From the NCBI GenBank assembly GCA_050261675.1, contig JBLNDO010000047.1:7944-71943 (forward strand): a DNA stretch of 64,000 nucleotides. The letters run 5' to 3'. Source of the stretch: DASUBN01 sp050261675. Its GTDB lineage: Bacteria > Pseudomonadota > Gammaproteobacteria > Natronospirales > REEB76. The notes under the pieces are model-generated. The model ran no database searches. It had not been told where the DNA came from and saw only the letters and a list, made by a program, of their open reading frames with translations. Shown piece by piece: positions 20,703 through 29,739 of the stretch. The position numbers and the translations under genes were made by a program. Positions within the stretch are counted from its first letter, which is position 1; each line of letters begins with the position of its first letter.

Positions 20703-21971
20703 TTGTTCAGCTTTGGGGCCCTGGCCCGCAACACCCTATGGATGATCCTCGGCCAGGGTATGCGCCTGTTGGTGCAATTCGCCTATTTCGTACTCATCGC
20801 CCGGGTTCTTCATAGGGATGGCTATGGGGCTTTTTCCGGCGCCGTCGCCCTGGTGGCGGTGTTGGCACCGTTTGCCGGTTGGGGCAGCGGCAACCTCTTG
20901 GTCAAGAACGTGGCCCGCAACCCCGCAAGCTTCTCCCTCTATTGGGGTCGCGCCATCGTCGTAACTGCACTGAGCGCCGGGCTATTAACTGTACTAGCGC
21001 TCGCGCTCGCCTGGGTAGTGCTGCCCGCTTCGGTACCGCTGACCATGGTGCTGTGGGTGGCCATATCGGACCTGTTTTTCACGCGGCTCTCGGAAGCAGA
21101 GGCGCTGGCCTTCCAGGCGGTGCATAGGCTGTTCAAAACCGCCGTGCTGAGCATTTTGTATTCCCTTGCGAAGCTCGTCGGCGTGCTCCTATTGTTGCGC
21201 TTGCGTACTGTCGATGCGCTCATTGTCTGGTCGCTCCTCTATCTTGCGGGCAGCGCCGCCGTCGCGTTCATCGGTGCCGTATGGGTATCGCTGGAATTGG
21301 GCATGCCACGCTGGGACCTGGAAGGGTGGCGGCGGGAGTTCGGCGAGGGTTTCTATTTCGCCTCGAGCCTGAGCGCACAACGCATCTATCTGGACAGTGA
21401 TAAGGCGCTGTTGCCACGCCTGGCTTCTCTGGAAGCGGCGGGCATCTACACCGCGGCCGCGCGCATTGTGGAAGTCGCGTTCGTGCCCGTGTCCTCGCTG
21501 CTCGCGGCTGCCTACGCGCGTTTCTTCACTTCAGGCCAGGAAGGTGTGCGCGGCACCTTGGCGCTTTCGCGGCGATTGCTTCCCGTGGCCATCCTTTACG
21601 CTGCGGTTGCTGGTCTTTTGCTGTATGTCCTTGCGCCGTTTGTGCCCTGGCTGCTGGGCGCCGAATTCAGCGAAGCCGCAGAGGCCATCCGTTGGTTGGC
21701 GGCGGTGCCGCTGCTCATGACCCTGCATCGCTTCGCAGCCGATTCCCTGACTGGTGCGGATCAGCAGGCGTCGCGTACCCACATCGAGTTTGGGGCGGCA
21801 GCGCTTAACGTCGCTTTGAATCTTGCTGTAGTACCGTTCTTCTCCTGGCGCGGTACGGCTGCCGTCACGCTCCTCACCGAGCTAATTCTGGTGACGGCGC
21901 TGGCTTTTGCCTTGCGCCACCACATGAAACTCCCCGGCCCGTCCTCGGAAGGCGTTCATGGGCGCGGCTAA
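20703..21971 (+). CDS. Polysaccharide/oligosaccharide flippase (Wzx/MATE-like)
   Basis: This 422-residue protein of about 12 hydrophobic helices begins with the family pattern NTLWMILGQGMRLLVQFAYFVLIARVL. Members flip lipid-linked sugars across the inner membrane. The TTG start at 20703 is well supported by AAGGAG five bases upstream. A TAAAAT at 20614-20619 may be the -10 of its promoter. It is divergent from pilB, overlaps the next glycosyltransferase by 14 bp, and opens the glycan block. Substrate unknown. Confidence 0.82.
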   Translation: MFSFGALARNTLWMILGQGMRLLVQFAYFVLIARVLHRDGYGAFSGAVALVAVLAPFAGWGSGNLLVKNVARNPASFSLYWGRAIVVTALSAGLLTVLALALAWVVLPASVPLTMVLWVAISDLFFTRLSEAEALAFQAVHRLFKTAVLSILYSLAKLVGVLLLLRLRTVDALIVWSLLYLAGSAAVAFIGAVWVSLELGMPRWDLEGWRREFGEGFYFASSLSAQRIYLDSDKALLPRLASLEAAGIYTAAARIVEVAFVPVSSLLAAAYARFFTSGQEGVRGTLALSRRLLPVAILYAAVAGLLLYVLAPFVPWLLGAEFSEAAEAIRWLAAVPLLMTLHRFAADSLTGADQQASRTHIEFGAAALNVALNLAVVPFFSWRGTAAVTLLTELILVTALAFALRHHMKLPGPSSEGVHGRG

Positions 21972-22959
21972 GCTGGAGCGCGGCGATCGTTTTGCGCTTT
22001 TCTGGGGCGGAGGGCTCGGCGACGTGCTGGTGATCCGGCCGTTGCTCCTGGCTTTGGAAGCGGCTTTGAATCATCCACCGTATTTTTTCACCACCGCCAC
22101 ACATCTTCAGGGCCTTTTCCCCGACTTGGGCTTGCGCGCTGAACTGCACGTGTTACCGAAAAGGGCTGGCGCCGCATGGCGCTCGATTCGCAACCTGGGG
22201 TTCGAACTTGACTGGCTGTATCTTGGCGCCTATCCGCGTTTCAAGACACGCTTGCTGGCGCAGATTGTGGGTGCCAAGCACATCTGGAGCGTACGACACG
22301 GTGATGTGGATCCCTTCCTCGGGGAGCAGGTGCTCGCGGATGTGCGAGCACTGGGTCTGAATACCCCGTCCTCCAGCTTTCTTGCCTATGGAGGTGCATG
22401 GAACGTACCGGACGGGAAAAAAGAGCGTCACGCTTACCTGTTGCTGCATCCCGGCGTGAAGCCCGGTTGGCAGACAAAGCAGTGGCCGGACGTCTGCTGG
22501 TCCGATCTCATGCGTAACCTGCTTTCGGGTTCGGACCTCGATCTGATGTTGGTGGGTACGCCGGGCGAGGCGGCGCACCTCACAGCGCTGGTCGCTGGAT
22601 TGGATACCGTCTCTCGCCAACGTGTGCACTTACGCACCGAGCTTTCTCTCCAGGCGCTGGCGGCGACGGTACGTCAGAGCCATGGGGTGATCTGCCATAA
22701 CTCGGGCGTGTTGCATCTCGCGGCCATGCTGGGCAGGCCCACGCTTTCACTCACCGGCTCCTCGCCGCATTATTGGAGACCGCCTTACCCACACGTACTG
22801 AATCTGAGCTCCGGCGCCTGCAATCTTGCCTGTGACCAGTACCGTTGCCCGGTGCCGTTCTACCGGGCGCGCTGCATCCGCGAATTGAGCGTGACAACGG
22901 TGATGGCTGCGGCGCAGACGCATCTCTTGGCAGGTTCTAGACCCGCGACTGCGTCCTGA
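21958..22959 (+). CDS. Glycosyltransferase family 9 (heptosyltransferase-like)
   Basis: This 333-residue GT-B protein resembles ADP-heptose:LPS heptosyltransferases. It starts with FALFWGGGLGDVLVIRPLL (nucleotide-sugar loop) and has LLLHPGVKPGWQTKQWP and the donor site HNSGVLHLAAMLGRP followed by a serine/threonine-rich loop. The C-terminal cysteine cluster (ACNLACDQYRCPVPFYRARC) is unusual for the family. It is coupled to the flippase, and its end overlaps the convergent GT4 gene by 23 bp. Acceptor and sugar are not known. Confidence 0.78.
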   Translation: MGAAKLERGDRFALFWGGGLGDVLVIRPLLLALEAALNHPPYFFTTATHLQGLFPDLGLRAELHVLPKRAGAAWRSIRNLGFELDWLYLGAYPRFKTRLLAQIVGAKHIWSVRHGDVDPFLGEQVLADVRALGLNTPSSSFLAYGGAWNVPDGKKERHAYLLLHPGVKPGWQTKQWPDVCWSDLMRNLLSGSDLDLMLVGTPGEAAHLTALVAGLDTVSRQRVHLRTELSLQALAATVRQSHGVICHNSGVLHLAAMLGRPTLSLTGSSPHYWRPPYPHVLNLSSGACNLACDQYRCPVPFYRARCIRELSVTTVMAAAQTHLLAGSRPATAS

Positions 22960-24142
22960 ACAAAGCGGCGTAACGCGCAGCCACACCATCCCAGTCGAAA
23001 CGCGCCCGCACATAGGTGCGGCCGGCGGCAGCGAGCCGTTGGGCTTGGCCGGGGTCGCTTAGGAGCTCCCGCACGATGCCTGCCAGGGCAACGGGATCGC
23101 CCGAGGCAGCCAGCCGCCCAGTTTCCCCGTCGCGGATTACGTCGCGGATGGCAGGCAGGTCGCTCGCCACCACCGGGCAGCCGCAGGCCAGGGCCTCCAC
23201 GGGCACCAGCCCCAGCCCTTCCTGGTCGCCATAGGCGGTGACCACCGACGGGAACACCAAGACGGCCGAGCGCCGGTACCAATCCGGAAGCTTCCGATTC
23301 GGAACCGGACCCACGAATTCCACCCGGTCTTTCAGGCCGAGTACGGCCACCTGCCTTCGCAGGGCCTGCTCCTCCGGTCCAGCGCCGATGAGGCTGAGTT
23401 TCAATTCAGGCAAGTCACGCAGCAGGACAAAGGCGTCCAACAGCACGCTCACGCCTTTCTTGTCGGCGAGACGGCCCACGAACAACAGGCCGTGGCGCTC
23501 GCCGGCCGATGTGGGCGGTGTGAAGCGTTCGCGGGTGTCGACCCCCATGGGCAGGACGCTATAGGCGGCATCGCCGGCCTCGGCGCGCAGATCCAACAGC
23601 ATTGCCTCGCTTACCACTGTGACATGTTCGGCGAGCTCGATGACCCGTCGCTTCAAGGTGCGAGCCAGGGCGCTCTTCAATCCGTAGACGTCCGCGCCGT
23701 GGGCCGTCGCCACCACGGCAGGTGTGTAGCCGCAAAGCGCGCGCGCCATCAGGGCGATAAGACCATGAGGCAGCAGCCAATGTGCATGGATGACCTCGAA
23801 GCGTTGCCGCCGCAGGATGCGCAGGGCCGCGAACCACTCGCCCATCAGGAAAAAAGGCAGCGCCAGGAGCCGCCAGGGTCGACGGCGCAGCCCCTGGAGC
23901 ATGCCGCTCGAGTAGGCCAGGGTCTCGAAACGTGAGGGGAGATAGCGGAAACGGTGGACGTTGACGCCGTCCATAACCTCGTGTGTCGCGCAACCCGCCG
24001 CGTGGGGTGCCAGCACATGCACTTCGAATTCGCCGGTGAGGCGCCGGGCCAGTTCGTGCACGAACGGCGGCAGGGTGTCGTCCGGCCGGCGAGGATAAGT
24101 GGACGCGAGCACCAGGATGCGCGCTGCCTGCTTGCCGTTCAT
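22937..24142 (-). CDS. Glycosyltransferase family 4
   Basis: This 401-residue GT-B retaining glycosyltransferase has the N-terminal acceptor domain (LASTYPRRPDD, FVHELARRL, HAHWLLPHGLIA) and the GT4 donor domain with LFVGRLADKKGV and EGLGLVPVEALACGCPVVAS, whose glutamates bind the sugar nucleotide. It probably adds one sugar to a lipid-linked or cell-surface glycan. It lies three bases after GT2 on the same strand. Sugar unknown. Confidence 0.85.
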   Translation of the reverse strand: MNGKQAARILVLASTYPRRPDDTLPPFVHELARRLTGEFEVHVLAPHAAGCATHEVMDGVNVHRFRYLPSRFETLAYSSGMLQGLRRRPWRLLALPFFLMGEWFAALRILRRQRFEVIHAHWLLPHGLIALMARALCGYTPAVVATAHGADVYGLKSALARTLKRRVIELAEHVTVVSEAMLLDLRAEAGDAAYSVLPMGVDTRERFTPPTSAGERHGLLFVGRLADKKGVSVLLDAFVLLRDLPELKLSLIGAGPEEQALRRQVAVLGLKDRVEFVGPVPNRKLPDWYRRSAVLVFPSVVTAYGDQEGLGLVPVEALACGCPVVASDLPAIRDVIRDGETGRLAASGDPVALAGIVRELLSDPGQAQRLAAAGRTYVRARFDWDGVAARYAALFRTQSRV

Positions 24143-24145
24143 GGC

Positions 24146-25015
24146 TCAGGGTTGCTGACGGGCGTACAACAGGGTGGTGATCTGCTCAGATACAAGTCCG
24201 ATGAGGAACACCAGCACCGAAGTGATGAACATGAGGGCGCTCATGTTGGTGAACTGGTGGTGAGCGAGGAAAGTGTGCAGATAGTTACCAAGCCCCGCCA
24301 GGAAGAACACTGCGCTGATGGGCAGGAATATCTTGAGCGGAGAATATAGGGTCGCAATCTTGAAGATGATCAGCAGAAAACGCACGCCGTCCCGCAAGGG
24401 CCGGATGTGACTCTTGCCCTGGCGTTTCTGCGCCACGATGGGCACGTAGCCGACGCGGTAGCCGGCGCGGAAGAACGCCATGGTGATGGTGGTGGGGTAG
24501 GAGAAGCCGTTGGGCAGCAGGTGTAGAAACTCGCGGAAGCCCGCTGCGTTTGCCACCCGGAAGCCGGATGTCAGGTCCGGAATGCGATGGCCCACCATCC
24601 AGCTTGCCAGCAGGTTATAGACGGCGTTGGCGAGATGCCGCCAGGGCGATGCCTGGGAGCCGCCACTACGCGCGCCGACCACCATGTCGTAGCCCCGGGC
24701 GTGTAATTCCAACAGGCGCGCCACGTCCTCGGGAGCATGCTGGCCATCCGCATCCATGCATACCACGAGGTGGCCGCGCGCGGCGCGCACTCCGGATTTG
24801 ACGGCCGCGCCGTTGCCGAGAGAATACGGGTGAGTCACCACGCTTGCGCCGCCCATGCGTGCGAGTTCCGCCGTTGCATCGTCGGAGCCGTCGTCCACCA
24901 CCAGGATCTCGGCGGAAGGGTGCAGCGTCCGCAGTTTCGCGAGCAGGGCCGGCAAGCCCTGGGATTCGTTCTTGGCGGGGATGACGATCGACAATGGCGG
25001 GCGGTTATCGCTCAT
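24146..25015 (-). CDS. Glycosyltransferase family 2, polyprenyl-phosphate sugar synthase-like
   Basis: This 289-residue protein has the GT-A fold of dolichol-phosphate mannose synthases (SIVIPAKNESQGLPALL, LVVDDGSDDAT, the CMDADGQH DxD-like motif, VVGARSG) and two C-terminal membrane helices. Such enzymes make polyprenyl-phosphate sugars, the donors of GT-C transferases, and two GT-C-like genes lie directly upstream. The start at 25015 (MSDNRPPLS) matches the family; a longer frame starts 30 bases earlier. A TATAGT on the minus strand (25043-25048) may be a -10. Confidence 0.84.
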   Translation of the reverse strand: MSDNRPPLSIVIPAKNESQGLPALLAKLRTLHPSAEILVVDDGSDDATAELARMGGASVVTHPYSLGNGAAVKSGVRAARGHLVVCMDADGQHAPEDVARLLELHARGYDMVVGARSGGSQASPWRHLANAVYNLLASWMVGHRIPDLTSGFRVANAAGFREFLHLLPNGFSYPTTITMAFFRAGYRVGYVPIVAQKRQGKSHIRPLRDGVRFLLIIFKIATLYSPLKIFLPISAVFFLAGLGNYLHTFLAHHQFTNMSALMFITSVLVFLIGLVSEQITTLLYARQQP

Positions 25016-25066
25016 GTTCTGCTGATGCAGCCGCGGTTTGGCCACTATAGCATCCCGGCTTGAGGT

Positions 25067-27034
25067 TCAGCGGCCCGGTGCCGGCGGCATCTTGCGGATC
25101 TCGTCTTCGTACTCCGCTATTTGCGTATCCAAGTGGCCGAGGTAGTTGAGTTTGCGCAGGCCCTGCAGATCGGTCTCCGCCAGCGTGCGATCCTGCATGC
25201 TGATATCTGTGGTCACGAGATTCATCTGGTATTGGGGTTCAGTTGGCACCAGTGCTGCCGCCTGCGCCATGAGTGCACGCGACTTCAGAAAATCCCGGCG
25301 CGGGGCAGCGGCAAGGAAGTTGCCGTAGATGACCGCAATATTGGCATGCGTCTCGTGCTGTTCCGCCAGATAGGGGTTCGTCAGGGCAGAATCGAAGACG
25401 CGCTGCATGCTTTCTGCCGGAATCCCGCAATTGCCGTTATCCACACATTCTCCCAGAGCCGAGAGGCCCTGGATGTCCGAGGCGCTGATCTTGCGTGTCT
25501 GCATTTTGGCGGCGATGCGTTCCATCACTCCCGGTTCGACTTTGTGTTTTATTTGGGCTTCCACCAATACCAACGAGACATCGGGGATGATGGTGGAATT
25601 CCTCACGGCAGATGCGGCCTTCAGCGACGATACTGCGTTGTCATACTGGCCGGTGTCGTTCAAGAGCGCAAGGTTGGCGTAAGTCTGACCCAGCATATAG
25701 GTGGCGTAGGGCGACTCGGGGTGATGACGGGCTTCGCTCCGAGCGAAACTTAAATTGTCGCGCCAATCGTAGGCCCTGAGCCCTGTAACAGAGGCGTTTG
25801 CGGCGAACAGCGCCAACAACACGGCATAGCGCGTTTGGCGCCATGGACCGGCATCGTGTATCGGAAAAAGCAGTGAAAGCAGGGCCAATACTATCCCCAA
25901 GTCAGGCAGGTAACAGCGGTGCTCGTAGGCGAGCTCAAGCGGAAGGATGGTGGACTCCATGAGTTGCCCGCCCAGAAACCAGGCGATCCCCATGGCTACC
26001 AGCGGAAGTCGGCGGCGCAGCAGCAGACCGGTCGCGACGAGCGCAATGATGCCAAGGATGGCCGGCAAGGTGGTCGCCGGCGCGAGCAGGCCGTGGGATA
26101 CGGCGATATCGTCGTGATACAGGCCGAGAGCCGCAGGATCCGGCAGCAGCGCCCAGCGGATATAGAGCCAGATCACCCGTGCCTCGGTCATCAGCCGTTC
26201 GCTGAGTACGAAATCGCGGCCGCTGTAATTCAGCAGGCTGCCGTTATGGGCGAAAAGCATCCAGCCCAGCCCGAGCCCGCCTGGTAGCAGCAAGAACAGG
26301 ACATAGAACAGCAGCAGCCCACGGTCAAAACCGCCCTGCCGGCGCCCAAAGCGGAAGATGAACCATTCGACCACCAGGGTATATACCGGCAGGAGCGCGC
26401 CGGATTCCTTGCACAACACCGCCGCCATGGTGCAGGCCGGTACGGTCAGCCACAAGGGCCAGGCCCGCCCGGTGCCGTCGAGCTGCCGACGACGTGCCCA
26501 TACGTAGGCGTTCAATCCGAGCAACATGAAGAACGTGGAAAGTGCGGTCTCCCGCTGCACCACGTACAGCACCGGCATGGCGTTGAGGGGATTCACCAGC
26601 CAAAAAGCCGCGGTCACCAGTGCGAGCCATTGGACACGTTCTGCCGGCAAAGTCGGTGCGCAGCGCTCGCGCCATGCTCCCAGCAATTGCAGCAGCAGCC
26701 AGCCTACCAACAGGCCGTTGAAGAGATGGATAGCGAGATTGGTCGCCTTGAAAGGCGTGGCATCCTGGCTGCCGGTGAAATAGGCGTTGATCGCGAAACT
26801 CACCATGCTTAAGGGACGCATCGCGGGGCCCGCCTGGAAGGAGAATGCCGCGTGGCTCAGGCTGTCCCAGGACAGGTCTTGAATGGCGATGGCGGGGTTG
26901 TCCTTGACGTTGGTGTAGTCATCCAACGCGAAGTCGCCCTTGAGCCCGTGCCAATAAAGCAGGGCCGTGAGCACAAGCATCGCGGCCGCAAAAAACCATT
27001 TGAACGCGGGATTTTTTTGCATCAGGCGCGGCAT
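25067..27034 (-). CDS. GT-C/TMTC-like membrane glycosyltransferase with C-terminal helical repeats, copy 1
   Basis: This 655-residue protein has a first membrane helix (about 13-28), then the double-Asp motif DFALDDYTNV at 38-39 in the first periplasmic loop. That is the arrangement of GT-C enzymes of the PMT/TMTC type, which transfer sugars from polyprenyl-phosphate carriers to proteins. About ten further helices follow, and the last 230 residues are soluble and look like TPR-type helical repeats (DWRDNLSFARSEARHHPES). It is a paralogue of the next gene upstream and sits between GT2 and pilA. I infer pilin or other periplasmic protein glycosylation. No characterised orthologue is recognised. 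Confidence 0.6.
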   Translation of the reverse strand: MPRLMQKNPAFKWFFAAAMLVLTALLYWHGLKGDFALDDYTNVKDNPAIAIQDLSWDSLSHAAFSFQAGPAMRPLSMVSFAINAYFTGSQDATPFKATNLAIHLFNGLLVGWLLLQLLGAWRERCAPTLPAERVQWLALVTAAFWLVNPLNAMPVLYVVQRETALSTFFMLLGLNAYVWARRRQLDGTGRAWPLWLTVPACTMAAVLCKESGALLPVYTLVVEWFIFRFGRRQGGFDRGLLLFYVLFLLLPGGLGLGWMLFAHNGSLLNYSGRDFVLSERLMTEARVIWLYIRWALLPDPAALGLYHDDIAVSHGLLAPATTLPAILGIIALVATGLLLRRRLPLVAMGIAWFLGGQLMESTILPLELAYEHRCYLPDLGIVLALLSLLFPIHDAGPWRQTRYAVLLALFAANASVTGLRAYDWRDNLSFARSEARHHPESPYATYMLGQTYANLALLNDTGQYDNAVSSLKAASAVRNSTIIPDVSLVLVEAQIKHKVEPGVMERIAAKMQTRKISASDIQGLSALGECVDNGNCGIPAESMQRVFDSALTNPYLAEQHETHANIAVIYGNFLAAAPRRDFLKSRALMAQAAALVPTEPQYQMNLVTTDISMQDRTLAETDLQGLRKLNYLGHLDTQIAEYEDEIRKMPPAPGR

Positions 27035-27073
27035 TCTACCCGGAAGTGCAGTCCCGGCAACAACCGCCGGAGG

Positions 27074-29032
27074 TCAAGGATGGGCGGCCGTGGCTATCAA
27101 ACGCGCATATTCGGCGTGAAGGCGCCGCGATTCCAGCAGGTAGCGCAGATCATGTTGCGCGTCCAGGGCATCGATCTCTGTTTTGGCATCGTGAATATCC
27201 CCGAACCGTAGCAGCATATCTGCATAGTTTGCATGGATGAGCGCGTGGGAAGGGCAGAGGGTCGCCGCTTTATGGAAAGCCTCAAGTGCTTGAGGTATTT
27301 CCTGGGTGACTTCCAGGAACACGGCGTAGGTATTCCAGGTCTCACCGTGAAAACAGGCATTCCGGGCTACTGCCGGATCGGCCAGAACGTCGCGGAATAC
27401 CGCATCCGTATCGGGGTATAAGGGCTGCATCTCCTTATCGGTCAGCTGCAGAAGTGATTGCAGCGCAAGTTGCAGTGTTGAGGTCGCCAACGCCGTAGGT
27501 GCGCGCGCAGCGGCCGTCCGCAGGCGTGTCTGCGCCTTCGGCAAGTCCTGTAGTTTGGCGTACATGTAGGCCAGCCCGACGTCTTGGTTGATGCTGCCTG
27601 GATCGTCTTTCTTGGAGCGCTCTGCAGCTTCCACGGCCAGTGGAATCAGGGAGAGATCACGGCTGGAGAGGATATAGGCCATGTATGCCCATTCCATCTC
27701 TGCTTGTGCGCGCGCCGAGCCGGGGTGATGCAGCGCTTCTGTGCGCGCAAAGCTGAGCTCGGAGCGCCAATCGTGTGCGCGCAGTCCCGTGATCACCGCC
27801 ATGAGACACACGACCGCGGTGAAGCCGATCTTCGCAAGCCGCTCATGCATGGGATCGCCGCTGGCGGGGTAGAGCGTTCCTACGCACCCCAGGATTACAC
27901 CGAAAATGGGTAGGTAGTTGCGGTGCTCGAATACGAGTTCCAGGGGCAATATGGAGGATTCCATCAGTTGGCCCGCGAAAAACCACAGTATTCCCAGGGA
28001 CAACAGTGGAAAGCGTTTTCTGCCCAGGAATGCGCCTGTAAGCAATCCGAGCACGGCGGCGACCGCCGGCAAGGTGGTGGGCGGGTCCACTAGGCTCTGC
28101 GAAATAGCGATATCGTCATGGAACAGTCCCAGTTCCCGTAGATCAGGCACGAAGGTCCAGCGCAGGTAGTCCATGAGCACGCGGCATTCTGTCAGCAGTC
28201 GCTGCGCCATAGTGAAGGGGCGCACATCGTAGGCGGCGAGAAAGAATGCGGGTTTTAGATATAGCAGTGTGCAGGCCGCCAAGAACGGCAGCAGCAGGAA
28301 AATCCCGAAAAACCACCTTACGCGTTGGCTCGGCATATCGTCCTTCCCCGCGAAGCCCAGCAAGGTGAATTCCGCCGCCAGTAGCAACAAAGGCGTCAGC
28401 GCGGCGTTTTCCTTGCAAAGCATGCCGAGCAGCACCAGAAGCGGGGTTGCCAGCATCATCAATGCCGCACCGGCGCCCGTTTCTTTCTCTCGCCGGCGTC
28501 CAGTGAGATAAGCGAGCATGGCGCCGCCGCTAAAGCAGGCGGCCAACGCATTGTCGCGCTGCACCGTGTAGAGCACAGACGTGAGATTGAGAGGATGGAC
28601 GAGCCAGAGTCCGGTAGCGGTGAGGGCAAGCCATGCAATGCTATGTTCATCCAGGCCGAGGCGCGAACGCCGAACGTAGGCACGTAGTAGGTCCCGCGCT
28701 ACGAACCACAGTGTGGTTCCGGCGCAGAGATGGATGAATATATTGGTGAGCTTAAAGGCGCCCGGCGAGATTCCGAAAGCCCAGGAATCTAGAAGAAAAG
28801 TCAGTGTACTAAATGGCCGGAGCAGTCCACCCACGGGCGCGGACAGAATTGTCTGCAACAACCCCCCAGTGCCCGTTAAACCTGAACGCAGTGCGTCATT
28901 GTTGACGATGCTTCCAATGTCGTCGAAAACGAAATCACCGGGTAGCCCCGGAAAATAGACCAGTGCGCCCAGAAGCAGCATACCTGCCGATGCCGCCAGA
29001 AACGCAATCCGATGTTTGAGGATCTGTGTCAT
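27074..29032 (-). CDS. GT-C/TMTC-like membrane glycosyltransferase with C-terminal helical repeats, copy 2
   Basis: This 652-residue protein is a paralogue of copy 1 in length, topology and motifs: first helix at about 9-28, DFVFDDIGSI with the Asp pair at 37-38, a multi-helix membrane half, and a soluble TPR-like C-terminal region with DWRSELSFARTEALHHPGS. It begins about 95 bp after the end of pilA, beyond a strong terminator. The two copies have diverged clearly, so they may use different sugars or sites. The function as a pilin glycosyltransferase is inferred from position and fold. Confidence 0.6.
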   Translation of the reverse strand: MTQILKHRIAFLAASAGMLLLGALVYFPGLPGDFVFDDIGSIVNNDALRSGLTGTGGLLQTILSAPVGGLLRPFSTLTFLLDSWAFGISPGAFKLTNIFIHLCAGTTLWFVARDLLRAYVRRSRLGLDEHSIAWLALTATGLWLVHPLNLTSVLYTVQRDNALAACFSGGAMLAYLTGRRREKETGAGAALMMLATPLLVLLGMLCKENAALTPLLLLAAEFTLLGFAGKDDMPSQRVRWFFGIFLLLPFLAACTLLYLKPAFFLAAYDVRPFTMAQRLLTECRVLMDYLRWTFVPDLRELGLFHDDIAISQSLVDPPTTLPAVAAVLGLLTGAFLGRKRFPLLSLGILWFFAGQLMESSILPLELVFEHRNYLPIFGVILGCVGTLYPASGDPMHERLAKIGFTAVVCLMAVITGLRAHDWRSELSFARTEALHHPGSARAQAEMEWAYMAYILSSRDLSLIPLAVEAAERSKKDDPGSINQDVGLAYMYAKLQDLPKAQTRLRTAAARAPTALATSTLQLALQSLLQLTDKEMQPLYPDTDAVFRDVLADPAVARNACFHGETWNTYAVFLEVTQEIPQALEAFHKAATLCPSHALIHANYADMLLRFGDIHDAKTEIDALDAQHDLRYLLESRRLHAEYARLIATAAHP

Positions 29033-29063
29033 CGCACGCGCCGGAGATAATTCAAGCCGCCTG

Positions 29064-29094
29064 AAAAACTATGCCCCGCCGAAGCGGGGCATAG
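29064..29094 (-). terminator. Rho-independent terminator of pilA
   Basis: On the minus strand an 11-bp perfect stem (CTATGCCCCGC / GCGGGGCATAG) closes a TTCG tetraloop and is followed by five T. It lies 34 bp after the pilA stop and before the GT-C copy 2 start, so it should end most pilA transcripts and lower expression of the downstream genes. Confidence 0.92.
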
Positions 29095-29127
29095 AACCCA
29101 ATTACGGGAAGTTCCTGCGCTATCCAA

Positions 29128-29607
29128 TCACGGAGGAGCGCCGGTATCGCGGCAAGAAGCCGGCAGGTATTTCTGCGCCACCGCGGTGCCGGTGCCGCCC
29201 GGGCCGCAGTGCCAGGTATTGCCGCCGTCACCCGTCCATACCGCCACCGTGGTGCTCTTGATGTTGGTATTGACGCCGGTGGCCTTCATGGTGGAAGTCA
29301 CGGCATAAGTACCACCAGTGGGGCTCGCCGATCCCAGAACGGTGGTCACATAACGACCAGCACCGATGGCAGCCGTCGCGCTGGAAGTGCTGTAAACCGA
29401 GCCGAGTGTCGTCGGCCAACGGCTGTTGTTCTGGAAGAACTCGGACAGGCCGACTTCACCGCCGCCGGACAGCTGGATGCCTTCCGACATCTGTGAACGG
29501 GCGATGTAGTCCTGATAGGCCGGGATGGCGATGGCCGCCAGGATGCCGATGATCGCGATCACGATCATCAACTCAATAAGGGTAAAACCCTTTTGTATTG
29601 CCTTCAT
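29128..29607 (-). CDS. pilA: Type IV major pilin PilA
   Basis: This 159-residue prepilin has a short basic leader MKAIQKG followed by FTLIELMIVIAIIGILAAIA, with cleavage expected before Phe and Glu at mature position 5. The globular part is rich in Ser, Thr and Gly (STSSATAA, TGVNTNIKSTT), giving many possible O-glycosylation sites. Two C-terminal cysteines (WHCGP and PASC) form the usual disulfide loop. The ATG at 29607 has GAGGAG upstream; an earlier in-frame ATG is not needed. It is transcribed from a sigma-54 promoter. Confidence 0.96.
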   Translation of the reverse strand: MKAIQKGFTLIELMIVIAIIGILAAIAIPAYQDYIARSQMSEGIQLSGGGEVGLSEFFQNNSRWPTTLGSVYSTSSATAAIGAGRYVTTVLGSASPTGGTYAVTSTMKATGVNTNIKSTTVAVWTGDGGNTWHCGPGGTGTAVAQKYLPASCRDTGAPP

Positions 29608-29677
29608 GGATTTGCTCCTCGAGGGGTTAACGGTCAACAATTCCGGAGTGATGACTCTACACTCCTGCTCAAAGAGT

Positions 29678-29694
29678 ATGCAACCGCCGTGCCA
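29678..29694 (-). promoter_or_regulatory. Sigma-54 promoter of pilA
   Basis: On the minus strand the sequence reads TTGGCACGGCGGTTGCAT. It fits the -24/-12 consensus TGGCACG-N4-TTGC(A/T) exactly. It lies about 70 bp before the pilA start, and the sigma-54 activator gene pilR is just upstream. Confidence 0.93.
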
Positions 29695-29739
29695 AGTTCA
29701 AAACCCATTTGATTAGCGCACAAAACAGCCCGCGGCTGA

